Positions 10,116 to 21,958 of a stretch of DNA of 64,000 nt are shown piece after piece; the first letter of the stretch is position 1; the number at the start of each line of letters is the position of its first letter. The stretch is from Hysterangium stoloniferum (taxonomy: Eukaryota > Basidiomycota > Agaricomycetes > Hysterangiales > Hysterangiaceae). A program made the translations under genes and the position numbers. The notes beneath the pieces are model-generated. The model had not been told where the DNA came from. It did not search any database and worked only from the letters and a program-made list of their open reading frames with translations. The DNA is taken from NCBI GenBank assembly GCA_015178975.1, contig WHVD01000033.1:62001-126000 (forward strand), read 5' to 3'.

Positions 10116-12780
10116 TTGGTCGTAGCAGTCGTACGTACACTAGAGGAAAGTGCCAGGCTTTTATAGCGCAATCAGTCAGAGTGTTCTACAGACTCGTGGC
10201 TGTGCTTACACAGGATTCACAGCATGTCATCCCTACCTTCGTAAGCAAAATTCCCTCACCTTCTTTGAACTATATAGGCTCCAGTGGACTTAGTTACTTT
10301 ACTACTTTCTTATGCCTTCCGCTGAAGGGTCACACAGAATCTAATAATAGTTTTGACAATTTTCACCCCATAATTTAGTATTTAGGGATTTAGGGAATTT
10401 CACGGTTGCAATACGGCGTTGTTGACGTTGACGCTGTCAACCTCAGAATTTATCCGGCGAGATTGCGCGCTTCCTGTTTAATTTTATCAAGACTTTCAAT
10501 AAGAAGAAACCCGAGTCAATGATAGTCTAGTTGATGGTAAGCAATGTAGTTGCTTCAGGCACCATTGCCACTTCACACGGCTTCGATTTTGAAGAATGTC
10601 TGAACAAGACAAACAGTAAAGTGAGACCAAGGTTTTCAGGGTAGATGTTATTGGAATATCTTCGATTGTGGCGTGTCCATCAGAATTTGTATTAATAAAC
10701 TGTGCCCATAACCCCAGGTCAGGTAATACTTGCTTACTCCAACCTCATTATTATCTGTCTTGCTGAGTGGAATGTTTCGCCCCATGCTCACACTTTTGAT
10801 GCGTGAACAGGGCTCTTCAATGCGACGATGACAATGTAGATCCATGATTGTGACCGACGCAGCTTGACTTATCGCAGGCGGAGTTCGTCTGGTATGTACA
10901 GATTCACCATGCTGGGAATTCTGATATGTCCCCTTTTTCTGCTTCTTACCGGCCCTTTTGTTGCTCGCTACTCCACTGTGCCCTTTGAGCTTCACAAAGG
11001 TGGCCATGACAGGCCCTCTTCTGTCCCACACGATGGGCATTCATCCCAGTCCTGAGTTTGAAGCCCCAATCCATCCTTCATTTTCTCGTGTTGAATGATT
11101 GTCATTTAGCAATTAATGAGGTTCTGTGAGTTGATACGAATCTCCAAGTTGATCATCGGCTATTGTCGTCACAACGTGGGCAGAAGATACGATGCTTGCC
11201 GGGGTAATGGATCATAATGTAATGACTGCGGGGATAGTCTTCAGTGCAGCAGGAAAAAAATAGAATCCCATTTAGATCACTCACGACGACAATAAAACGT
11301 CGGTATCCTAGTATCAGACCGAAAGGGACGGGAATTTCCTTCAAAGACAGTGGCAAAGGCCGCACCTGGTCTTGGACTGGTTCAAGAATTCCGAACGAAG
11401 TCGTCACGGTTCGGTTCAAAAATGGTGCGGGAATAATTATTACCTATGCGATATATATATCTAGTCCTGCAATACATTTGATTATTAGTCACAACACGAA
11501 CCCTACAAATTGAAAGGTATCATCGACCCAGTTTTCGTCACGGACGCAGCACAGAGCTGCACTAAGAATAAGAAGTGATTATATGCCCTCTGAAATTGCT
11601 TCACACGATAATCTTCAATACAGCTCCAGCAACCTGTCGAAATCATAAATTTGGTGGATGCAACCCACGAATAGCTGAACAGGATCTTGGTTAACTCAAG
11701 GTCGTTATTGGCTATTCTGGCGACAATGGTTTCGTCAACAGGATGAGGTGCGATGGCGCGATGCACCGTTATAACACCAATTCAAGTAGCTTCTGATCGC
11801 AGTAACTTCTTCTACACATTGCTGACGCACATGGTAGATGGTTTCCATGAAATACACAAGCCCGCGAATGAGTAAAGTAATTGCAATCGGGTTATTATTG
11901 TATAATAGTGCCAAACCAGCACTAAAACCAACTTTGATGATGTTGTATCGACATTTATCATACAAATCGCCCAAAATGTATCAACGTTTGATCGTCAAGA
12001 TGATCGACACCGGGGCATCATACGAAGGCAAAATCCAAAGAGGTCAGGAGCTTGGCAGTGTGATCTCGCCACTGTCTATAGAGTGAACACCACCAGAATA
12101 GGCGGAATTTCGTGGGTCTACGAAGACGTGAGTATTTCGAGTGTATTCAATGATTGACGCTGAGCTATCCCTACCTCATTCAATCAATGCTCTGTTGAAT
12201 TAGTCTACCTAGTCTTGCCAAAGTTTAATTATGGGTCAGGAACCCGTCAAGCCGAGATGCTGTGAGACCATTCCCCAGTCCGCGGTATCACTGACATGCG
12301 GGATGTGGCGTTCGTGGACTCCCTGGCATCCCAACCATACTCGAAGGGTCATGTAAGTTGTCTCTCCTTGGCAGTGAAACATCCAGTTTGTCAACAGTCG
12401 TGGACCGAGAATTACACTCAAGCAGGCTGTTGCTTGAATAATGGCCAATCCGTATTCAATTCTATCATAATCCCGACACAAGATTTCTAGCTTAAACAAT
12501 GTTATATCGCCCCAATGAGGAGTGTATTCCTCGTGTTCCCTTGTCATATCAAGGGGCTTGCATCTTCCGAAAGGTCTGAGAAAAGCAAGAAAGATGACTA
12601 TAGTTGACCCGTCCGCTGCAATATAGAGGAGTTCAGGGCAATTTTTCACGAGGTGGCTGATCGTCGAACGTGAAGATATTTTGTTCTCTGTCTTGCTCCG
12701 TGAACTGTTCGCCGCGACGCCCCAGGCTCATACTATTCATCCATTGCTGTAGCTGTTAGATGTGACGATGGCAAGGTAGA
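10116..12780 (-). repeat. Array unit III, second half, variant B
   Basis: Related to 15,928-18,400 and 42,874-45,430. Minus-strand blocks: 12,236-12,649 contains CQGETTYMTL and DWGMVSQHLG, matching exon 2 of the array gene (CQGETGYHDPP, DWGMISRSQG). The following GTAGGG intron near 12,120-12,180 is the array intron 2. 11,735-11,974 (AIRSYLNWCYNGASRHRTSSC) matches the end of exon 3. 11,153-11,419 and 10,648-11,040 are open blocks unique to the second halves. So it is a degenerate paralogue of the main gene, with multiple stops. The TATA-like CTTTTATA at about 10,159 belongs to copy II. Confidence 0.6.
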
Positions 12781-14409
12781 TTAAGGATTGTGAGGCACTG
12801 TACGTCCTTGCGAATGTCAAAGCTGACATCTAGCTGTGTCTCCTTGGCGAGCACCATTATGGCGACGAACTCACTAGCATTGTTTTGATGAAACGGTCTG
12901 GAAGCCACGTAATTATGTTCCGGGGGGTATTTTCTGGAAAACGAAGACGTAATTCGAATTCGTCAACGGTGTCGACACACCAAAGGTGTAGAGACTAACG
13001 CATAGGAAGGAAAGGGGACGACAACTAACGTTCAAGAGACCCACGGATCTAGTCGAATAGTCCTTCAATATTAAATTGAATCAAATACTTTTTTCGCTAC
13101 TGCTCGCAATGACATGATTCTACATGACAATTGGTGCAGTCAACTGACATGGAAGCAGCAGGGGAACTGTCGGGATGGGGAGTAAAATAAATCGTCATGG
13201 CGTGTAGTTTGACGCTAACCACTGAAACATTGAAACAAACCATAAACCAGAAAATCTGGGGGGATGACTGCTCCATGTGGCGAGTCGTGGGTATTCTTCA
13301 GCTCTTAGTTGATATGGGAGTTCGCCTGACATGACCACGAACTACCTTTCTCTTATACAAGATAAAAACTCACGACATGTGAAGAAATGTCGGTGTCTTG
13401 ATCATGGTGTTGTCCATTGGTTTGGCCCCGGCTTCCTGTTCTCCCAACAAAGGACACGAGAAGAATGGTGGACCGCCTACTTTGAGACGCCGTAATGGTA
13501 TTCGATTGATATTGTTACTGCTAGTATATGCGATGTGATTTCAGGGAGTAGTCATTGGAGTATATTCAATACCAGTGTAGAGAACCTCGCAGCGACCATT
13601 ACAAGTGACTATCTTTGATCGGACAAATATAATTTGCCTGGATTCTTTAGCGATCGTAGGTCTCACCTAGTGTCACTGTGTGACAATCTCCCCTTATTGT
13701 TCACTGGCGTCTTTTCCTTCTCTTCGTCTCTGTTCCTTCGTCTCCCATCTCACAGGATGCTTACAGCATCTTCAACAGTACTTTTTATTTCCCACCCACC
13801 ATCCCTCTTTTCTTTGCCACTACTGTTTTCTTCGTACCTTAGCTAGTCTCATGTAGCGGCCCGCGCCTGTTGCCATGGATGCCTGTCTGTCATCTGTGGT
13901 TGCAGCCGGCTCCCGCTTTAGACCGCAACATGATGTTGTTCACCAGACCGGAGTGAGATAAAGACCGTTTTTAAATTGTATCAAATTATGTAGCTTCGTG
14001 CAACTCTCAAGTTCGCGTCCTGTTTGAAATGATTGTCATTGATAAATGTCAGTCTAGCCGCTGGTGGTGGCCGCGAGTGTATTCAATGCATGTATGGCAT
14101 CAACGCGTGCAACATGCAGAGCGCGCGGCGTCCGGCGGGGCAAAAAGTGACTGTATGCGCTCTTATATTTTCTCGGCCTATGGCAGCTTTATTGTCAAGT
14201 TTTCAATGGAAGAGAATTAGTATAAGGAATTCGCCCAGCACATTGACTCGCACGGTGTGGAGGCCCTTGGTGGGAAGAGGATGGGTCTTGTCGATTGAAC
14301 ATTACCCTGAAGGTACGATGAGCCTGAACGAGACATCCATCTAATTGGAGATGGGGGAGACCTTTTTCAGACCTCCAGTGACATCTTACCTTAAAATGTG
14401 GATGTTAGT
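12781..14409 (-). repeat. Array unit III, middle segment
   Basis: Conserved with 18,399-19,894, 29,012-30,399, 39,301-40,864 and 48,900-50,560. It holds three diverged copies of a roughly 400-500 bp internal block, visible on the plus strand as recurring KCIQ-MYG-like and ALLSSFQWK-like phrases, and on the minus strand as pieces such as PENTPRNIITWLP near 12,880-12,950. Interrupted by the DIRS repeat at 13,617-13,964. No closed gene. Confidence 0.5.
13617..13964 (-). mobile_element. Solo A-B terminal repeat of the DIRS/Ngaro-like element
   Basis: The sequence starts GATCGGACAAAT and ends CTCC-like GAGTGAGATAAAGAC. It is colinear with the A2 plus B2 repeats of the element at 45,431-48,464 but in opposite orientation, and it retains a B portion that is shortened there. 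The flanking array sequence (ACTATCTT / TTTTTAAATTG) joins as in other units without a duplicated target, as expected for tyrosine-recombinase retroelements. No internal coding part; a fossil. Confidence 0.75.
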
Positions 14410-15927
14410 CTAGTCACGGCTAGTGCAAATGTATTCAACACATTTATGGGGACAACTGAGGAGCTCGCGGCGATAATGAAAAGTGACTATATAGTTCTTA
14501 CATAGATTCAAACCATATAGATTTATAAAATTTGCAACCCCGGCTGCAATCCTGGTTTGGTTGAGATGTGTCGGTACCATCGAAGAGAAATGATTAGAAA
14601 GTGTGTCCAATCGATGGTATAAGACCTTTGTCAGGGCAACCATGTGCCTTCAACGCTGATAGGGGGGTCTAATTAGACCTCACCGACACACAAGTGGAAG
14701 GTGTGGCGACCACGCAAAGGCAGGAACGCGCGGTGAAATCTAAGAATTTAACCGAGTAATTGAAGAATTTGTCGTTGGTCGTGCCGCGCATAATGTCACA
14801 ATGTGGAAGAAGAGAAACGAGAATGGGGATGGTATCGTGGCTGCGCACCGTGGTCAACGCAGATTCGGGCTCGGAAAATCCAGGTATCAGCTTCAGAATC
14901 AATGCGATTATTCGCTCACCATACCCAAGGAGATCCCGATTAGGAGTCGTGTGGGTTAGAATGAGACTGGTGAGACAGTTTCGTGGGTGGATGTAAGACG
15001 GTGCTGGAAGATAACATATAGTGAACGTACGGGCACGTGAATGTCCAAGCCAAACATGTCATAACCTGCGTAGTGTGACCTTTGCTACTCCGCCGCATAT
15101 CAAGTGAAGACACCGGGAACATCTCAAAAACCATCGCTGCTCGTCTCCGAATTTGAGGTGGATATGTGGGTCTACAAAGACGTTGGTATTTCGAGTGTAT
15201 TCAACATTGACGCTGGTTATCCCTATTACATTAATTCAACACTCTTGAACTAGTCTTCCCAATCTTCGCAGGGTGAGATGCTTGTGTAGAACCTGGCTAA
15301 AGGCACCGTTGTATCGACACAATAAACTCATGATTTTCCCGTATGTTGTCAGCTTTGCCATCAGCAAAGCTTTCCTTGCACTGTGCAGGACTCTCATCCC
15401 AACCCTTTCCAAACCGACTCCGCAGTAATACCCGGGGCTAATTTCAATACTCGACAATGTCCCAAAACTCCGTGAGATCATTTCCCAGTCCTCGGCATGA
15501 CTGCGCTACGGGCTGAGGTTGGATGTCGTATTGATAGATACCTTAACAAGATTCGGTTGGTCATGGTAGCCCGTTTCTCCTTGACACTAAAATGCCCAGA
15601 TGTGACACAGAACACATAGAAATAGCATTATACTTTACTCACCCACTCGTCAACCTAAATCCCTATATGGTTTACAGACAGTTGTATGTGCTGGTCGTCA
15701 TCGGGGGACAGATCACATAACTCATGGCCGGGTTCGTTACAACCCCATCGTTCTTGAAGCATCTCCCTGAATATCTCTCTCATCCCCTTCTGAATGATCT
15801 GATCCCATCGCTTTGAACTCAATACATCTGGGGAAACTAAGGGTGGTGGTTCCTCAACGTCTTCAATATAGGACTCAGCCGTTGCCAAATCGTGATTCCC
15901 CAGAGTCATCTCGGGGGCAGTAGACAT
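14410..15927 (-). pseudogene. Array gene, copy III (internal deletion)
   Basis: Exon 1 is 15,643-15,927 with a stop replacing Trp near its end (reads NHIGI then stop). Exon 2 from 15,586 has a stop and a lost donor near 15,236. Exons 3 and 4 are fused by deletion (14,940-15,134). Exon 5 is 14,684-14,966, open and the standard 283 nt. Exon 6 starts at 14,625 after an AAAG acceptor and runs open to 14,410, longer than in other copies. Upstream TATA-like CTTTTATGG at about 15,970. Unknown function, clearly broken. Confidence 0.7.
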
Positions 15928-16780
15928 TGGTGGGTCGCCGTCGTACTTACACTCCAAAGGGATGTTGAGCTTTTATGGTAATTCCACCAAGGTACAGCCT
16001 TGTGGCTGTGCTTACACAGGATTCACAGCCTGTCACCCCTACCTTTGTAAATAACATCCCTCACCCTTCATAAAGGCTCCAGTGCACTAAGTTACCTTAC
16101 TAATTTCTTACACCTTCTGCTGAAGCTCACACAACATTTAATAATTTTTTAGTCAATTGTCACCCCATAGTATAATATTTCTGGCATTATTGAGTGTCAG
16201 AGTTGCAATGCAGTTTTTCTGACATTCCAGAAGTGGTATCGCCAAGCATAATATAAATGCACTCCAGAGCGATGCTCACTGGGTGCTGCATTCAAGTTGG
16301 CACCGTCAACTTCAGACTTTCTCTGGCAAGATTGCACACTTCCCATTTAAGTTTTTCAAAACTTTCAATGAGAAGGAATCTGGATCAATAATGGTCTACT
16401 CCGGTTAATGGTCACATGAAATGGCTTGAATTTTGTGAAATGTCTGAAGAAGACAAAGAGTAAGGTAAGACCAGAGTTCTCAGTGTAGACTTTATTGAGA
16501 TACATAACAGTCAAACTTGGAATATCTTTGATTGTGGCATGTCCATCAGAATTTGTATTAATAAACAGCATACATAACCCCATGCCAGGCAATACTTACT
16601 TACATCTAGCTTTATTATTACCTGTCTTGCCCAGTGGAATATTTCGCCCCAGGCTCAGATTCTTGATGTGTGGACATGGCTCTTCAATGCGATGATGACA
16701 ATGTAATCCATTGTGCGACTCATGCAGCTTGACCGATCACAGGTGGAGTTTGTCTGGCACATGCAGATTTACCATGCTGG

Positions 16781-17096
16781 AGTTAAAATAATCTGGTAGC
16801 AAGGGGGAGCAAAGTATGAGGACTCTCTATCTAGGAGCAAATGCCACTTAAGAGTAGAACAGTGTGGAGTAAACCAATGCTATAGCTAGGCTTCCAGATG
16901 AGGATCCACTCCTCAGCTGGGGTGAACTATATACTAGAATACATGGTCTGTGCACTGGTCTGTGCAGCAAATGTGTGCAACATGGAACTAGATGAACACT
17001 AAACTAAATATAACTATCATGTGAACCGGTAGGATCTAATCAGTCACAAGACAAGGTATGAGATCATCACTAATCGGACTATCCCGTACTCTAACA
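16781..17096. mobile_element. Solo LTR, probably Ty1/copia
   Basis: A 316-bp insert is absent from the equivalent place in sister units (compare about 4,790 and 10,905). It is bounded by the 5-bp duplication GCTGG (16,776-16,780 and 17,097-17,101) and has near-inverted ends AGTTA...TAACA. A diverged second copy forms about 2,640-2,941 beside copia coding sequence, which is why copia is the likely family. Confidence 0.8.
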
Positions 17097-17452
17097 GCTG
17101 GGAATGCTTGTATGTCCCCGTTTTCTGCTTTCTAACCGGCTCCATTGGGGCTGGCCATGACAGTCCCTCTTCTGTCCCTGATATTAATTCCAAGTTGATC
17201 ATCAGCTATTCTCATCACAAAGTGGGCAGAAGATATGCTGCTTGCCGGGGTAATACATCATAATGTAATGACTCCGGGGAAAGTGTTCAGTGCAGCAGAA
17301 AAAATAGAATACCACTTGTGTCACTCTCGACGACAATAAAACTTCGGTATGCTAGCAACAGTCCGAAAAGGACATGAATTCCCTTCAAAGACAGTGGCAA
17401 AGGCCGCACGTGGTCTTGGACTGGTTCAAGAATTATTAATGAAGTCGTACTG

Positions 17453-18398
17453 TTGACAAACTGGATATTTCACTGACAAGGAGAGACAACTTACCATGAA
17501 CCTTCGAGTATAGTTGGGATGCCAGGGAGTCCACGAACGCCACATCCTGCCTCACCCCGTATCTCAGTCATACCATGGACTGGGGAATGGTCTCACAGTA
17601 TTTTGGGTTGATGGGTTTTTGATTTAGAGTTGAAATGTGGCAAGACTAGGCAGACTAATTCAACAGAGGATTGATTGAATAAGGTAGGGATAGCTTAGCG
17701 TCATTGAATATACTCGAAATCCTCACATCTTCGTAGAACCACGAATTCTGGAGGGAACGTCGATGATTTTATGCCTGTTCCGCTGGTATTCACTCTATAT
17801 ACAGCGGAGAGATCACATTGGCAAGCCGTTATTTTATAATACTGCCGCCAAGCCACCACTAAACACCAACCTTGATGATGTCGCATCGACATTTATCATG
17901 CAAATTGCCCGAAATCTATCAACATTTGATGGTCAAGATACTTCACTCATTGGTAGGTTTGCGTATATCGTGGAAACCATCTCCCACGTCCGTCAGCAGT
18001 GTGGAAGTGACTTCGATCAGAGGCTACTTGAATTCTTGTTATAACAGTGCATCGCACCATCGCACCTCATCCTGCTGACAAAAACCATTGTCATCAGAAT
18101 AGCCAGTAACGACGTTGAGTTACCCAAGATCCTAGTCAGCTATTCGGTTGCAACCACCAAGATTTATGGTTTCGACATGTTGCTGGAGCGGTATTCAAGA
18201 TTATGGTGTGAAGCAATTTCAGAGCGCATATAATCACTTCTTATTCTTAATGCAGTTCTGTGCGGAGACGAAAGCTGGATCCATGATCCCTTTGAATTTG
18301 TAGGGCTCGTGTTTTGTGACTAATAATTAAATATGTTGTAGGACTAGATATATATATATCACAGGCAATGATTATTCCCGGACCATTCTTGAACCGAA
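17453..18398 (+). other. Inverted segment of the array unit
   Basis: Here the exon-2/3-like paralogous sequence lies on the plus strand: DWGMVSQYFG near 17,576, and LNTNLDDVASTFIMQIARNL followed by AYIVETISHVRQQC at 17,850-18,005. In unit III the same segment (11,400-12,725) is on the minus strand. Both flanks continue in normal orientation (AATGAAGTCGT on the left, GGCTCACACTATTCA on the right), so this is a simple inversion of about 0.95 kb. Confidence 0.75.
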
Positions 18399-19894
18399 CC
18401 GTGGGCTCACACTATTCACCCATTGCTGTGGCTGTTCAATCTGATGATGCAAAGGTAGATTACGGATTGTGAAGTACTGTGAGTCCTTGCGAATGTCAAA
18501 GCTGACATCTGACGGTGTCTCCTCGGCGAGCACCATTATGGCGACGAACCCACTAGCATTGTTTGATGAAACGGTATGGAAGCCACATAATTATGTTCCG
18601 GGGGTTAGGCTCCGGAAAAGGAAGATGTAATTTGAATTCGTCAACGGTGTCGACACACCAGTGAAAGGTGTAGAGACTAACGAATAAGAAGGAACAGGGG
18701 ATGACAACTAACGTTCAAGAGGCCCACGGATCTAGTCGAATAGCTCTGTAATATTAGATAGAATCAAATAACCTTTTCGCTACTACTCGCAATGAAATAA
18801 TTCAAACATGACAATTGGTGGAATGAACTCCAGTCAACTGAAATTGGAGCAGCAGGAGGGGAGTGAAATAAATTATCGTGGCATGTAGTATGACGTTGAC
18901 GACTGAAACATTGAAACAGAAGACAAACGAGAAAATCTTGGGGAATGACTGCTCCACGCGGTGGGTCGTGGGTATTCTTCAGCTCTTCGTTGATATTTGA
19001 TTCCCCCTGACATGACCACGAGCTACTTTCCTCTTAACCAAAGTGAAAGCTCACGACATGTGTAGAAATGTCGGTGTCTTTATCATGGTGTTGTCCATTG
19101 GTTTGTTCCCGGCTTCCTGTTCTCCCAAACAAAGGACACGACAAGAATGTTAGGACTTGAGAGGCGCTAGTGGTGTTCAATTGACACTGTTACTGCTAGC
19201 ATATGCGATGTCATTTCAGCGAGGGGTAGTCCTCGGAATGTATTCAACACCAATCTAGAGAACCCCGCAGCGATCATTACAAGTGACTATCTTCGCTTTT
19301 AAATTGTTGCCAAATTATGTACCTTCATACAACTCTCAAGTTCGCGTTCTGTTTGAATTAATTGTAATTTATAAATAGGATGTCAGTCTAGTCACGGGTG
19401 GTGCCCGCAAGTGTATTCAATGCATATATGGCATCAACGTGTGCAACATGCAGAGCTCACCGCAAAGGTGAAAAGTGACTGTATGCGCTCTTATATTTGC
19501 TCGACGTATGGCAGCTGTATTGTCAAGTTTTCAATGGAAGAGCATTAGTTTAAGGAATTCCCCCAACATATTGACTCGCAGTGTGAAGGCCCTCGGTTTC
19601 ACGATCATGGATCTTGTTATTGAACACTGGCGAAGATATGATGAGCCTGAACAAGACATGGATCAAAATGGCGACGGGGGAGGACTTTTTCAAACATTCA
19701 GTAATATCTCATTTAAAGCATATCTTGTTCATGATTCGAATGTTATCCTGGGTACGGCTGGTGGCCCCAAATGTATTCAACACATGGAGGGGTACAACTG
19801 CAGAGCTTGCGGCGATAATACATAGTGACTATATGCGTTCTTACATAGGCTCAAATCATATAGCTTTATAACATCTACAGCCCTGGCTGCAAAG
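18399..19894 (-). repeat. Array unit IV, middle segment
   Basis: Colinear with 12,720-14,409 minus the DIRS insert. It carries the same internal block repeats, including a plus-strand frame at 19,475-19,825. Those frames are interrupted differently in each unit and no gene is supported. It lies directly 3' of the intact gene at 19,895. Confidence 0.5.
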
Positions 19895-21908
19895 TCAGTT
19901 GACGAAAAGGCGACGGTATTGGGCTACTCCTGGTTTGGTTGAGAAATGTGTCCGGATTAGCCAAGAGAAACGAATAGGAAGTGTGTCCAATTGATGGTGG
20001 AAGACCTTTTTCAGGGTAACCATGTTTTCCAAACTGTTATGGAGTTCTAATTATACCCTACCGACACACAAGTGGAAGGTGTGGCGACCACGCAAAGGAA
20101 GGAACGCGCGGTGAAATCTAAAATTTTAAGCGAGTAATTGAAGAATTTGTCGTTGGTCGTGCCGCACATAATATCACAACGTAGAAGAAGAGAAACGAGA
20201 ATGGGGATGGTATCGAGGCTGCGCACCGTGGTCAACGCAGATTCGGGCTCGGAAGATCCAGCGATCAGCTTCAGAGTCAATACGATTATTCGCTCACCAT
20301 ACCAAAGGAGATCCCGACTAGGACTCGTGTGGGTCAGAATGAGACTGGTAGGACAGTTTCGTGGGTGGATGTAAGACGGTGCTGGAAGATAAAATATAGT
20401 GAACGTACCGTATGATGGGCCCAATGAACGAAGAAAGCACTTTCAGCTGGTTGATGTGATCGGTGAAAAGCGTGCTGTCGTTGAAGAAGGTTTCCAAGGA
20501 GTCAATACTTCGATTCAGTGAGCTCGACGTGTGCCAATCAAGATGAAGTGTCGATGACGCTACATGCATGTTTATGTCGTGCAATAAAACCGTCAAAACA
20601 GCTCCAGCGATATCTCGAAACCATGCATCTTGTTGGATGCAACACACGAGAAGCCGTATAGGATATTCAAAAAATCTAAGTCGTTGTGTCTGATATTCTC
20701 TGTTATGGTTTTGGTGGGAAGGATAAAATGGTGTGATGGCACGACGCACGGTTGTAACCAGAATTCAATGCAACCTCTGATCGCCGTGAGCTCCTTTACA
20801 GATAGTGGACGCATGCGGCAGATCGCTTCCACGATAAGAACAAGGCGGAAAAGGGGCCCAGCAAATCTTGATAGAGAACGGGCGATGTGCATGATAAATG
20901 TTGATGCAACCTCATCAAAGTTGGTGTGCAGGGGTGACTTGACTAAAACGTTGTATAGTGATAACGTCATCGCAGTTGACGCGTCGGCAGGTGACGCAGC
21001 TCCATCTAACCAATAAACGCCGGGGCAGTAAAAGAAGGCCGAAGCCAAGAATGTCATAAGCTGGGTAGTGTGACCTTTGCCGCTCCCCCGTGAAAATATC
21101 GGGATACTCTTTAAAACTTTCGTCGCTCTTCTCCGAATTTGAGGTGGGTATATAGGTCTACGACTCAGATATGAGTATTTCCAGTGTATTCGATGATTGA
21201 GGTATCCCTACCTCGCTAAATCAGCACTGTCTTGAACTAGTCTTCCCAGTCTTCGCAGCATAAGATGCTTGTGTAGAAACATGGCAAAGGCACCATTGTC
21301 TTGTAACAAACGGGTGATTTCCTGGTATATTGTCAGCTTTGCGATCATGGAAGCTGTCTTAGCACTGTGAAGGACTTTCATCACAACCCTTTCCAAACCG
21401 ACTCCACAGTAATACCCGGGGCCAATGTCAATACTTGACATTGTACCCTGACTCCGCCAGATCATTCCCCAGTCATCGGCACGACTGCAATAGGGGCTGA
21501 GGTTGGATGCCGTGTTGGTGGATCTCTTAACAACGTTCGGTGGGTCATGATAGCCCGTTTCTCCTTGACACTGAATGCGCAGCATGTGACACACATCGCA
21601 TGGAAATAGCATTATACTTTACTCACCCACTCGTCAACCCAAATCTCTATATGGTTTGCAGACAGCTGTATGTGTTGCCTACCATCGGGGGCCCGATAAC
21701 ATAAATCATGGTCGGGTTCGTTACAACCCCATCGTTCTCGAAGCTTCTCCCTGAACATCTCTCTCATCCCTTTAACGATCTCGTCCTGCTTCTCTGAACT
21801 CAATACACCAGGGGAAACTAAGTGTGAGAGTTCCTCAATGTCTTCAAGGTCAATCCCAGCCGTTGCCGAATCGTGATTCCCCGGAGTCGTCTCGTTGGAA
21901 GTAGACAT
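19895..21908 (-). CDS. Array gene, copy IV: intact six-exon ORF, 577 aa, unknown function
   Basis: The only copy open from ATG to stop. Exons: 21,627-21,908; 21,212-21,570; 20,750-21,157; 20,409-20,699; 20,062-20,344; 19,895-20,005. Introns are 56, 54, 50, 64 and 56 nt, each GT...AG. The lengths sum to 1,734 nt (577 codons plus TGA). Four of the junctions shift to another raw frame and each lands in the open one, and the same sites recur in other copies; this is the main evidence for strand and structure. Residues 1-94 are acidic then basic (REKLRERWGCNEP). Residues 95-214 carry CQGETGYHDPP and GYYCGVGLERV. Exons 3-5 are helix- and leucine-rich (IVLTLKLIAGSS, FLCVVATPST). No signal peptide or known domain was recognised. 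A CATAAAAG box precedes the ATG by about 45 bases, and the start context is CACCAATG. Substitutions versus the copy at 42,873 look neutral, so function is doubtful. Confidence 0.65.
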
Positions 21909-21950
21909 TGGTGGGCAGCAGTCTCACCTACACTAGGAGGGGGTGCCTTG

Positions 21951-21958
21951 CTTTTATG
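21951..21958 (-). promoter_or_regulatory. TATA-like box of copy IV
   Basis: CATAAAAG on the minus strand, 43-50 bases upstream of the ATG at 21,908. The same element is at the same distance before the starts at 4,018 and 10,115 (variant) and, slightly changed, 15,927, 36,367 and 42,873. It is mutated before the fragment at 134. Positional conservation is the only evidence. Confidence 0.45.

Larger units (their letters stand above)
15928..18398 (-). repeat. Array unit IV, second half, variant B, partly inverted
   Basis: Same content as 10,116-12,780 but rearranged. The block at 16,365-16,592 (HATIKDIPSLTVMYLNK) corresponds to similar blocks at 10,700 and 43,251-43,502. A solo LTR sits at 16,781-17,096, and the segment 17,453-18,398 is inverted. 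The lower part is CpG-poor. No open gene. The part next to 15,927 is the upstream region of copy III. Confidence 0.6.

Noticed and set aside
14760-14996. Plus-strand frame also seen at 20,138-20,374, 30,694-30,906 and 41,031-41,333
   Set aside because: Antisense to exon 5. It is open in all copies, but its substitutions show no codon bias, while the minus strand has an in-frame conserved intron 4.
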